Below are positions 1 to 5,863 of a stretch of DNA of 12,753 nucleotides, piece after piece (position 1 is the stretch's first letter; the number at the start of each line of letters is the position of its first letter). The stretch lies in assembly GCA_017999135.1 (NCBI GenBank), contig JAGOBT010000040.1, positions 1 through 12,753 on the forward strand, read 5' to 3'. The translations under genes and the position numbers were made by a program. Source of the DNA: Burkholderiaceae bacterium (GTDB lineage: Bacteria; Pseudomonadota; Gammaproteobacteria; Burkholderiales; Burkholderiaceae_C). The notes under the pieces are model-generated. The model saw only the letters and a program-made list of their open reading frames with translations, was not told where the DNA came from and did not search any database.

Positions 1-4
1 GGCG

Positions 5-26
5 CGATCGCGGCATGCGGCGATCG
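5..26. repeat. Imperfect palindrome at window edge
   Basis: The arms CGATCGC (5-11) and GCGATCG (20-26) are exact reverse complements, and the spacer contains the palindrome GCATGC (13-18). The whole 22 bp is nearly a perfect palindrome, broken by one mismatched G/G pair (12 and 19). It could be a hairpin or a protein site, but GC-rich DNA produces such matches often, and its left context is cut off by the window. Confidence 0.35.
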
Positions 27-177
27 GTGCGGCCCAGCAACCAGCTGAGCGGAACCACCGCTGAAGCGAGTGCGGTCGCGAGGGGCGGCTTTGTTCGAGC
101 CGGACAGGCGAGTCGAAGCGCCTGGGTCGCCGCAGGCGCGCCGGCCTCAACGCGCAGTTTGGAGAGCGCCTCTTGGT

Positions 178-205
178 CCAACTTTCTGGCGCGACAGAAA
201 GTTGG
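178..205. repeat. Hairpin repeat, probable dispersed element
   Basis: Two 11-nt arms, CCAACTTTCTG (178-188) and CAGAAAGTTGG (195-205), are perfect reverse complements around a 6-nt GCGCGA spacer. The arms are AT-richer than their surroundings. From memory, very similar CAACTTTCTG/CAGAAAGTTG hairpins recur in intergenic regions of Burkholderiales genomes and cause spurious short protein calls. Dispersal cannot be shown from one copy. It has no T-tract in either direction, so a simple intrinsic terminator is less likely. Confidence 0.6.
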
Positions 206-248
206 GCGCCCGCCGGGGCGAGACCCGGCGCGCTGCACCGCACCGGCG

Positions 249-265
249 ACGCCTTGGCAAGGCGT
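249..265. repeat. Short hairpin, 7-bp stem and 3-nt loop
   Basis: ACGCCTT (249-255) pairs exactly with AAGGCGT (259-265) across a GGC loop. It lies 45 bp upstream of the small gene starting at 311 and 43 bp downstream of the larger hairpin. There is no following run of T. It may be part of the same composite intergenic element as 178-205, or a leader structure of the downstream gene; neither can be decided from the sequence. Confidence 0.4.
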
Positions 266-310
266 AAAGGCCAAAAGTCCAACGACCGCTTTGAGCCCTT
301 CGCAACCAGC

Positions 311-694
311 ATGACCACCCACGCGCCCGATGCAGTACAACCTGTGCCCATGTCCGCAGACGAAAACCAGATCCTGATCCCGCCGTCGTTCGAGGCGGTG
401 CACCGCGATGCACGCGGCAGGCTAACGCTGCCACGCGACGACTTTCGCGCCCGCTACGAGCTGTGCGAGGACATGGCGCAGATGCTGGTCGAGCCCTGCC
501 AGGCCCGCCTGCATGACCAGGGGCTGAGCGAAGACCTGATCCTGGAACGCACCGCCGCCGGCCTGGCGGCCGATGGGGCAGGCTTCAATGCCGCCGAGGC
601 GACCTGGGTGGTGACCCGGGTGGCGGAATTGCTGGGGTGGCCGCATGCCGGGCTCACCCCACCGCCCGATCAACCGCCCCCGCGCTGGGTGTAG
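311..694 (+). CDS. Small conserved protein of unknown function
   Basis: A 127-residue protein if started at the ATG at 311, or 114 residues from the in-frame ATG at 350. The body begins with the block DENQILIPPSFEAV, continues with an Arg/Asp-rich helix ending in YELCEDMAQML, and has a C-terminal WVVTRVAELLGW segment. I recognise this pattern as a small cytosolic Burkholderiales family that databases often label 'ATPase with chaperone activity'; I see no Walker motif, so that name is unsupported. Family members usually start close to the second ATG, making 350 a real alternative. Neither start has a clear Shine-Dalgarno. There is no signal peptide or membrane segment. The last 25 bases overlap the 3' end of the convergent aor operon. 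Function unknown. Confidence 0.75.
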   Translation: MTTHAPDAVQPVPMSADENQILIPPSFEAVHRDARGRLTLPRDDFRARYELCEDMAQMLVEPCQARLHDQGLSEDLILERTAAGLAADGAGFNAAEATWVVTRVAELLGWPHAGLTPPPDQPPPRWV

Positions 695-972
695 AGGTCG
701 AAGAACTTCATGAAGGCCTGGCGGTCGTCCTCGGCCACGCCGTCGAAGCGGTAGTGCGTGGCCAGCACCGGCATGCGCATCAGCGCGATCTGGCGCGGTG
801 GCTGCACCTGCCAGGCCAGGTGCAGCGTGCCGGCACCGACCTGCACCGTGGCCCGGCCCGGGCCGCTGATGGCCAGCGGGCAACCGCGCACGGCGCCGGG
901 CAGACAGTGCAGCCAGTCAGACTCGGTGAAGCCCTGCTCACGGCGGAACTCCGCGGGGTAGTGGCCCTGCAC
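670..972 (-). CDS. Small unknown protein, last gene of the aor operon
   Basis: A 100-residue protein from a GTG at 972, four bases after the stop of the MoaD-like gene. An ATG at 1014 would add 14 residues but overlap moaD by 38 bp, and those residues (MCWPSGRPSLAGDP) look like read-through of the other frame. The sequence has an acidic/aromatic N-terminus (HYPAEFRREQGFTESDW), a central CLPGAV segment, a beta-rich middle ending QPPRQIALMRMPV, and a C-terminal DDRQAFMKFFDLYTQ helix. There is no signal peptide and no metal-binding Cys cluster. I do not recognise a characterised domain. Its place in an operon with AOR subunits and a sulfur carrier suggests an accessory role such as cofactor insertion or assembly; this is inference from context only. 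Confidence 0.75.
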   Translation of the reverse strand: MQGHYPAEFRREQGFTESDWLHCLPGAVRGCPLAISGPGRATVQVGAGTLHLAWQVQPPRQIALMRMPVLATHYRFDGVAEDDRQAFMKFFDLYTQRGGG

Positions 973-976
973 CGGG

Positions 977-1231
977 TCACCCGCCAGCGATGGGCGGCCA
1001 GATGGCCAGCACATCGCCTTCGACGAAGGTGCGCGTGGCCCGCTGCTCCGGCGGGATGTAGACGCCGTTGACCAGCACCAGGTGCACCAGCTTGGGCGGC
1101 ATGCCCAACGGCTCGATGATCTGGGCGATGGTGGCGTCGGCCGCCACCTCCAGCTCGATGCGGTTGTCGCGCCGGGCCGCGGGCGGCAGGTACTCGGTGA
1201 GGCTGGCGTAGAGCTTGAAGGTGATCTTCAT
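977..1231 (-). CDS. aorD: MoaD/ThiS-like sulfur carrier, aor-associated
   Basis: An 84-residue ubiquitin-fold protein of the MoaD/ThiS family. It starts MKITFKLYASLTEYLPP, the usual first beta-hairpin, and ends FVEGDVLAIWPPIAGG. The terminal Gly-Gly (residues 83-84) is what a MoeB-type enzyme adenylates and converts to thiocarboxylate. In the family this sulfur is used to build the dithiolene of molybdopterin, the cofactor AOR enzymes use to hold tungsten. The gene begins 20 bp after aorC and is followed within 4 bp by a small unknown gene, so it belongs to the operon. A dedicated carrier suggests tungstopterin maturation for AorB. No MoaE or MoeB is in the window, so its partner must be encoded elsewhere. 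The symbol follows use in Aromatoleum from memory and should be treated as tentative. Confidence 0.88.
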   Translation of the reverse strand: MKITFKLYASLTEYLPPAARRDNRIELEVAADATIAQIIEPLGMPPKLVHLVLVNGVYIPPEQRATRTFVEGDVLAIWPPIAGG

Positions 1232-1251
1232 CGGCACACGACCCAGCCGCC

Positions 1252-2697
1252 TCAGCGCTGCCGCACCAGCGCCATGTCGGCCTGCGCCTGGGCATTGGCG
1301 AGGTAGGCCTCCATCAGCAGCGTGGGGTCGTGCATCAGGCGCTGCTTCCAGTCGTCGCTGAGCTTGACCTGGCCTTCGACCAGGCCCCGCATCACGCCCA
1401 CGTGCTCGGTCCAGCCCACCGAGTTGCAGCCGACCAGCTGGTTGCCGCTGAACTGCAGGCTCAGCAGCTTGCCGGCGTCGCGGTCGGTCAGCTCCACATG
1501 CTCGCCGCCGGGCACGCCGTCCCACTTGCCGAAGCTGGCGGAGATCATGCCCAGGGTGTCGAGCACGTTGATCTGGGTGACGCCCTTCAGCTCGGCCAGC
1601 GGCGTGGGGCCGCGGTGGGCCATGTTCAGCGCCGCCACCCGCGCCTGCTCGGCCGCGTTGGGCTGGATGGCGCTGACGATGGTCTGGCCGCTGACCTTGT
1701 CGAAGGCCTCGGCGCAATCGCCAGCCGCATAGATGCCGGGCACGTTGGTCTGCAGGTGCTCGTCGGTCAGCACGCCCACCAGGCAGCGCACGCCCGAGTG
1801 CTCGAGGAAGCCGATGTTGGGCCGCACGCCGGTGGCGCTGATGACCAGATCGGCCTCCAGCACCTGGCCGGTGGACAGGCGCACCTGCATCGGGCCCGCC
1901 GCCGGCGTGGCCGGCTCGGGCTTGGGCCAGGGTGCGGGCGGCGGCGGCGCAGGAATGTGCACCACGCCGATGGCATTGCCCAGCTTCTGCAGCAGCGTGG
2001 GCTTGACGGCAGGCTCCGGCGGCGGGCGCATCGACGGCCGCGGCGCGGCCGGCGCGGGCGCGGGCCGCTCGATGGCCTCGACCCGGGCGCCGGTGTACAC
2101 CGCCACGCCCTTCTTCTCGCACCAGTCCTTGATCATGCCGCCGGCGGTGGGCCCCATCATGCGCGGCACCATGCGGTCGCCCATCTCGACCACGCTGAGC
2201 TTCACGCCGCGCATGGCCAGGGCTTCCATGATGATGCAGCCGATGAAGCCGGCGCCCATCTGCAGCACGCGGGCGCCCGGCTGGGCCAGGGCCATGATGG
2301 CGCGGGCGTCGGCCAAGGTCCAGCAGGGGTGCACGCCGGGGCCGTTGATGCCGGGGATCGGCGGCGATGCGGGCGACGAGCCAGTGGCGATCAGCAGCTT
2401 GTCGAACGGCACCACCTCGCCGCCCTGCAGCACCACGCAGCGCTTGTCCACATCCACCGTCTGGGCCCGGGCCTGGCGCACCGTGATGCGCAGCGCCTCG
2501 AAGTGGCCCGGCGTGTGGCGCAGGTGGGTGCCGTCCTCGCCCACCTTGCCGATCAGCAGGTAGGGGATGGCCATGCGGGAGTACGGCGCCTCGGGCTCGT
2601 CGCCGATCAGGGTGATGTCGTCGTGCGGGGCGTGCTTGCGCAGGGTCTCGGCGGCGATCACGCCGGCCGGGCCGGCGCCCAGGATCACGTGCTTCAT
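1252..2697 (-). CDS. aorC: AOR FAD/NAD(H) subunit, nucleotide-disulfide reductase fold
   Basis: A 481-residue flavoprotein that probably exchanges electrons between AorA/AorB and NAD+. The N-terminal FAD site is GAGPAG at residues 7-12, the NAD(H) Rossmann motif is GAGFIG at 148-153, ATG motifs occur near 104-106 and 288-290, and the second FAD motif GIYAAGDCAE lies at 321-330. There is no redox CxxxxC pair, as in NADH:acceptor oxidoreductases of this superfamily. Residues about 211-270 are a Pro/Ala-rich insert in the NAD domain, making it longer than the usual 400-420 residues. The ATG at 2697 is chosen because it gives the classic MKHVILGAGPAG start and has GAAGAG upstream; an in-frame TTG at 2724 falls in the upstream hairpin. 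A 72-bp gap with a strong hairpin separates it from aorB. Confidence 0.93.
   Translation of the reverse strand: MKHVILGAGPAGVIAAETLRKHAPHDDITLIGDEPEAPYSRMAIPYLLIGKVGEDGTHLRHTPGHFEALRITVRQARAQTVDVDKRCVVLQGGEVVPFDKLLIATGSSPASPPIPGINGPGVHPCWTLADARAIMALAQPGARVLQMGAGFIGCIIMEALAMRGVKLSVVEMGDRMVPRMMGPTAGGMIKDWCEKKGVAVYTGARVEAIERPAPAPAAPRPSMRPPPEPAVKPTLLQKLGNAIGVVHIPAPPPPAPWPKPEPATPAAGPMQVRLSTGQVLEADLVISATGVRPNIGFLEHSGVRCLVGVLTDEHLQTNVPGIYAAGDCAEAFDKVSGQTIVSAIQPNAAEQARVAALNMAHRGPTPLAELKGVTQINVLDTLGMISASFGKWDGVPGGEHVELTDRDAGKLLSLQFSGNQLVGCNSVGWTEHVGVMRGLVEGQVKLSDDWKQRLMHDPTLLMEAYLANAQAQADMALVRQR
1888..2067 (-). other. Pro/Ala-rich insert encoded inside aorC
   Basis: This in-frame segment encodes AorC residues about 211-270. 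It reads as two proline-rich tracts (around 212-232 and 249-268, with blocks such as PAPAPAAPRP and IPAPPPPAPWPKP) flanking a short helix-like stretch, LLQKLGNAIGVV. It lies between the NAD-binding strand YTGARVEAIE and the beta-hairpin MQVRLSTGQVLEADLVISATG, where compact family members have a short turn. Reading frame and codon use continue smoothly, so this looks like a real surface extension rather than a sequencing error. Confidence 0.7.
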
Positions 2698-2720
2698 GGC
2701 AATGTTCTCTTCAGAAAGAA

Positions 2721-2746
2721 GCAAGGCGGTCCGAGAACCGCCTTGC
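2721..2746 (-). terminator. Intercistronic hairpin between aorB and aorC
   Basis: The arms GCAAGGCGGT (2721-2730) and ACCGCCTTGC (2737-2746) are perfect 10-bp reverse complements around a 6-nt loop. On the transcribed (minus) strand the stem is followed by TTCTTTCT, a weak T-rich tail, and then by the aorC ribosome binding site. It begins 23 bp after the aorB stop (2770). It could be a leaky intrinsic terminator or a 3'-end stabiliser that raises aorA-aorB transcript over aorC. Because aorC follows closely on the same strand, full termination is unlikely. Confidence 0.65.
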
Positions 2747-2769
2747 AGTCGACACCAGCAGCGCTGGGC

Positions 2770-4617
2770 TTACAGGCCGAGCTTGGCGCGCGTGGCGTCG
2801 GTCAGCTGACCGCCGGTGTCCCAGCCGCGGATTTCATAGTACTTGGGCAGCATCTCGGGCAGCTTGCTCACCAGGCCCTTGGCCGGGCCGGTCTTGGCCG
2901 GCTCGGTCAGCAGGCGCTTGGGCAGGGTGTCGTCAGCGGCAGTGAAGCCGGCGCGGTTGTTGAAGTCGCGCTCCATGTTCCAGATGCGCTCACCGATCAG
3001 CGACAGGTTCTCCAGCGTGAACTCGTCGCCGCAGGCGGCGGCCACCTGCGGCTGCACGTCGGCCAAACCCCAGGCGAAGCTGGTGAAGATGCAGATGCCG
3101 GCCGAATCAAACGCCGCGGTGGCGTCCTGGAAGGCCATCACCAGCTCGGGCTTGCCCTCGGACACCAGCGGGTCGGTCTTGACCGGGATGCCCAGCACTT
3201 CAGACGCGACGGTGTAGCCACGCAGGTGGCAGGCGCCACGGTTGCTGGTGGCGTAGGCCAGGCCCATGCCCTGGATGCCGCGGCCGTCGTAGGCCGGGAA
3301 TTCCTGGCCCTTGACGCTCATGCTCAGGTCGGGGTGGCCGTACTTGGCCGTCAGCCGCTTGCTGCCCTGGGCGATCTCCTTGCCGAAGCCCACACCGTTG
3401 GCGGTCATGTCGGCCAGTTCGCACAGCGCCTTGGCGCTGCCGAACGGGGCTTCCAGGCCCAGCATGTCCTTGGTGATCACACCCATCTCGTAGAGCTCCA
3501 TCACCGCGCCGATGGTGGCGCCGAAGGTGATCGGGTCCATGCCCTGCTCGTTGCAGATGGTGTTGGCGTACTGCAGCGCTTCCAGGTCGTTGACGCCGTT
3601 GGCGGCACCCAGGGCCCAGGCGGCTTCGTATTCCAGGCCGCCGGTGGCGCCCCAGTACTGCGGCTTGTTGACCACGCTGAAGTGGGTGGGGTCGATCTTG
3701 GAGATCCGGCCACAAGCGATGGTGCAGCCGAAGCAGGCCTGGTTGGTGACCAGCTGCTTCTTGCCGTCGCTCTCACGCGGGGTGGCCATCGCCTCGGCGG
3801 AGATGTCTTTCGCGCCTTCGAACTGGATGTCGCGGTGGTTGCGGGTGGGCAGCGCGCCGATCTCGTTGATCACGTTCATCAGCACCTGGGTGCCATAGGT
3901 CGGCAGGCCCTGGCCGGTGACGGCGTTGTCGGCGAGGATCTTCTTCTTCTCGAAGGTGACCTTCATGAACTCCTTGGGGTTGGCGATGTTGCCCACGCCC
4001 TTGGTGCCACGCACCGCAATCGCTTTCAGGTTCTTGCTGCCCATGACGGCGCCCACGCCCGAGCGGCCGGCCGCACGGTGCAGGTCGTTCACCACGGCGG
4101 CGTACAGCACCTGGTTCTCACCGGCCAGGCCGATGGAGCTGACGCGCACTTGCGGGTCTTGCGCCGCCTTCTTCAGGATCTCTTCGGTTTCCCAGACACT
4201 CTTGCCCCAGATGTGGCTGGCGTCCTTGAGTTCGGCCACGTCGTCCTGGATGCTCAGGTAGACGGGTTTGGCGCTCTTGCCTTCGAAGATGACCATGTCC
4301 CAGCCGGCCATCTTGAGCTCGGCGCCCCAGTAGCCGCCTGAGTTGCTGCAGGCAATCGCCCCGGTCAGCGGGCCCTTGGTGACGACGGTGTAGCGGCCGC
4401 CGGTGCTGGCCATGGTGCCGGTCAGCGGGCCGGTGGCCCAGATGATCTTGTTGTCGGCCGACAGCGGGTCGGTCTTGGCGTCCATCTCTTCCACCAGGTA
4501 CTTGGTGGCCAGACCGCGCGAGCCGAGGTACTGCCTGGCCCAGGTCATGTTGAGCGGTTCGGACACGACGGTGCCCGCGGTGAGGTTGACGCGGAGGATT
4601 TTTCCTGCCCAGGACAT
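2770..4617 (-). CDS. aorB: Tungsten aldehyde:ferredoxin oxidoreductase, catalytic subunit
   Basis: A 615-residue AOR-family catalytic subunit that oxidises aldehydes to carboxylic acids at a tungsten bis-pterin site and passes electrons to a [4Fe-4S] cluster. The start MSWAGKILRVNLTAG is typical, and the N-terminal pterin-binding domain spans about 1-210 with GRYTVVTKGPLTGA near 74-87. Cluster ligands are C295, C298, C302 (CxxCxxxC) and C509 in DSAGIC (504-509). Candidate active-site residues matching those of Pyrococcus AOR are Glu329/Glu331 (GGLEYE) and His464 (CHLRG). Length matches the roughly 605-620 residues of the family. AAGGAG lies 8 bp before the ATG and 18 bp separate it from aorA. 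Pairing with a 16-Cys ferredoxin subunit and an FAD subunit fits the Aromatoleum-type AorABC enzyme, which couples to NAD+. The exact aldehyde range cannot be read from the sequence. Confidence 0.96.
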   Translation of the reverse strand: MSWAGKILRVNLTAGTVVSEPLNMTWARQYLGSRGLATKYLVEEMDAKTDPLSADNKIIWATGPLTGTMASTGGRYTVVTKGPLTGAIACSNSGGYWGAELKMAGWDMVIFEGKSAKPVYLSIQDDVAELKDASHIWGKSVWETEEILKKAAQDPQVRVSSIGLAGENQVLYAAVVNDLHRAAGRSGVGAVMGSKNLKAIAVRGTKGVGNIANPKEFMKVTFEKKKILADNAVTGQGLPTYGTQVLMNVINEIGALPTRNHRDIQFEGAKDISAEAMATPRESDGKKQLVTNQACFGCTIACGRISKIDPTHFSVVNKPQYWGATGGLEYEAAWALGAANGVNDLEALQYANTICNEQGMDPITFGATIGAVMELYEMGVITKDMLGLEAPFGSAKALCELADMTANGVGFGKEIAQGSKRLTAKYGHPDLSMSVKGQEFPAYDGRGIQGMGLAYATSNRGACHLRGYTVASEVLGIPVKTDPLVSEGKPELVMAFQDATAAFDSAGICIFTSFAWGLADVQPQVAAACGDEFTLENLSLIGERIWNMERDFNNRAGFTAADDTLPKRLLTEPAKTGPAKGLVSKLPEMLPKYYEIRGWDTGGQLTDATRAKLGL

Positions 4618-4635
4618 GTGTGTGCTCCTTGAAGA

Positions 4636-5109
4636 TCAGACGCCAGGCTGGTTGCCCAGCTTGTCGGCCCAGGCGGCCATCTTGTTCAGGCCGGTCCAGT
4701 TGGCGTCGATGTAGGTGATGGCGCCGGTGGGGCAGGCGGTGGCGCAGGCGGGGTCGCCGCCGCACAGGTCGCACTTCTGCACCTTGCCGGTTTCCTGCAC
4801 GTAGTTCACCGTGCCGAAGGGGCAGGCGATGGTGCAGACCTTGCAGCCCACGCAGGTGGATTCACTGACCACCTTGGCGCCGGTGGCCTTGTCAACGGTG
4901 ATGGCCTCCACCGGGCAGGCGTGCAGGCACCAGGCCTCGTCGCACTGGGTGCAGGTGTAGGGCACCTTGCGCCCGGTGTGGTGGAAGTCGAACACCTTGA
5001 TGCGCGACTTGGCCGGCGCGTAGGTGCCGTAGTTCTCATAGGAACAGGCCATTTCGCATTGCAGGCACCCGGTGCATTTCTCCGGGTTGATGTGCAGGCT
5101 TTTCTGCAT
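4636..5109 (-). CDS. aorA: AOR ferredoxin-like subunit with four Fe-S clusters
   Basis: A 157-residue polyferredoxin that carries electrons between AorB and AorC. Sixteen cysteines fall in four groups: C12/15/18/22, C53/56/61/65, C86/89/92/96 and C113/116/122/126, enough for four [4Fe-4S] clusters. This matches the DMSO-reductase-B-like electron-transfer subunits, and the typical CP turns appear at the end of groups two to four. No signal peptide or Tat motif precedes it, so the complex is cytoplasmic. The ATG at 5109 is chosen over longer in-frame options because GGAGAAG lies about 8 bp upstream and the protein starts directly at the first cluster (MQKSLHINPEKCTGC). It is the first gene of the operon; the conserved palindrome is 69 bp upstream. 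Aromatoleum AorA subunits are known to stack into filaments with AorB; whether this one does is not visible. Confidence 0.95.
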   Translation of the reverse strand: MQKSLHINPEKCTGCLQCEMACSYENYGTYAPAKSRIKVFDFHHTGRKVPYTCTQCDEAWCLHACPVEAITVDKATGAKVVSESTCVGCKVCTIACPFGTVNYVQETGKVQKCDLCGGDPACATACPTGAITYIDANWTGLNKMAAWADKLGNQPGV

Positions 5110-5178
5110 GGCGTTCTTCTCCGCAGGGGCTGAAAGAGGTTGAGGCACCCACCCGCGCGCCATGCGCCGGTGTTGGCT

Positions 5179-5196
5179 TATGCAATGATCTGCATA
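5179..5196. promoter_or_regulatory. Candidate operator TATGCA-N6-TGCATA before aorA
   Basis: TATGCA (5179-5184) and TGCATA (5191-5196) are perfect inverted arms around a 6-nt spacer, ATGATC. The proximal edge is 69 bp upstream of the aorA ATG. The same arms with the same spacing occur 75 bp upstream of tupB, and I found no third copy. The architecture resembles ModE sites (6-bp arms, 6-bp spacer, TATATA-type as I recall), with GC in place of AT in each arm. A tungsten-responsive ModE/TunR-like regulator is the natural candidate. I could not place a convincing -35/-10 pair, so whether it represses or activates is open. It is 184 bp from the divergent lipoprotein gene. Confidence 0.72.
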
Positions 5197-5330
5197 GCTT
5201 CCTTCCTCAGATACCCAGGTAAAACCCTTGGTCGGACATGGGAAGCCGCCCGGCTGTGCCAGGCTGAGACGGGCGGGCCCGGGGCTGGGGGGTGCGCATG
5301 TATCAGACCTGCCGTTGGCCTGTCGGTGCA

Positions 5331-5364
5331 GCAAGCCGGCCAGACGACTTCTGGCCGGGCTTGC
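5331..5364 (+). promoter_or_regulatory. Strong leader hairpin before the lipoprotein gene
   Basis: GCAAGCCGGCCAGA (5331-5344) pairs with TCTGGCCGGGCTTGC (5350-5364): a 14-bp stem with one bulged base and a 5-nt CGACT loop. It ends 16 bp before the lipoprotein ATG, just upstream of its AAGGA ribosome binding site (5371-5375). It has no T-tract, so it is better seen as a 5'-leader structure (transcript stability or translation control) than as a terminator. Any specific ligand or regulator is unknown. Confidence 0.55.
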
Positions 5365-5380
5365 AACCCGAAGGATCAAC

Positions 5381-5863
5381 ATGCAAAGCTTTGCCACCCC
5401 ACCCCGGCCCACCCACCGCCGCTGGGCCGCACTCGGCACGCTGGTGCTGGCGCTGGGCCTGACGGCCTGCGCCAGCACGCAGCCGGTCATCTATTCGAAG
5501 CAGGCCGACTCGATCACACTGAACGAACGCACGCGCGCCGATCTGGCGGCCTGCAGCGGGCTGGCCGACCAGCGTGTCGGCCGCAACAGCATGCAGGCCC
5601 GGCAGGGCACGCAGACAGGGAAGCAGACGGTCGCCCAGAAGGCCGCATCCACCGCCGCCATCGCTTTCGTGGCCACGGCCGTGGGTTCGGTCGTCAGCAA
5701 CAGCAAGAACGCCTGGGAACGCGCCCGTGGCGCGGCAGCCGGCGGTGCGGCCGGCATGGCCACCAAGCTGATGCTGGAATGGAACGAGGGCGACAAGGTC
5801 TACCAGAAGTATGTCGAGAACTGCCTGGAAGACCGGGGGCACGAGGTGCTCGGTTGGCGCTGA
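5381..5863 (+). CDS. Predicted lipoprotein with glycine/alanine-rich segment
   Basis: A 160-residue protein with a basic N-terminus (RPTHRRW), a hydrophobic stretch at residues 16-28 and the lipobox LTAC with Cys30 as the lipidated residue, so it is probably exported and membrane anchored. The mature part has a short polar region with a Cys at 58, then a segment rich in Gly and Ala (about 87-128, including RGAAAGGAAGMA) like glycine-zipper repeats of outer-membrane-associated lipoproteins, and ends with a charged helix (EWNEGDKVYQKYVENCLEDRG). The start is supported by AAGGA 5 bp upstream. Its stop TGA shares one base with the ATG of the permease gene (TGATG), indicating translational coupling. 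I do not recognise a characterised family; a link to transport is inference from that coupling. Confidence 0.85.
   Translation: MQSFATPPRPTHRRWAALGTLVLALGLTACASTQPVIYSKQADSITLNERTRADLAACSGLADQRVGRNSMQARQGTQTGKQTVAQKAASTAAIAFVATAVGSVVSNSKNAWERARGAAAGGAAGMATKLMLEWNEGDKVYQKYVENCLEDRGHEVLGWR

Larger units (their letters stand above)
1..310. other. Gene-poor stretch with inverted repeats
   Basis: I see no convincing gene here. The open frames are low-complexity, Arg/Ala-rich and have no recognisable domain or ribosome binding site. What the stretch does hold is three inverted repeats (around 5-26, 178-205 and 249-265), listed separately. It probably represents the intergenic region between an unseen upstream gene and the small gene starting near 311, including any promoter of the latter, which I could not pin down. 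Confidence 0.5.

Noticed and set aside
15..434. Short open frames on both strands at the window start
   Set aside because: Low-complexity, mutually overlapping and reading through the hairpin repeat; no ribosome binding site or family likeness.
2698..2724. TTG start giving AorC nine more residues
   Set aside because: It lies within the intercistronic hairpin and would bury the GAAGAG ribosome binding site; MKHVILGAGPAG is the family start.
1330..4341. Open frame of 1003 codons on the plus strand opposite aorC and aorB
   Set aside because: It runs antisense through two certain genes, is rich in His, Gln, Gly and Ala with no domain, and is what high-GC third-position bias produces on the opposite strand.
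5110..5380. Sigma-54 promoter for aor or the lipoprotein gene
   Set aside because: I looked for TGGC-N8-TGC-type elements on both strands and found none with correct spacing; sigma-70 boxes were also not convincing.
5140..5862. In-frame upstream extension of the permease frame
   Set aside because: It crosses the aor promoter region and the lipoprotein gene and has no membrane character; the ATG at 5863 coupled to the lipoprotein stop is better.
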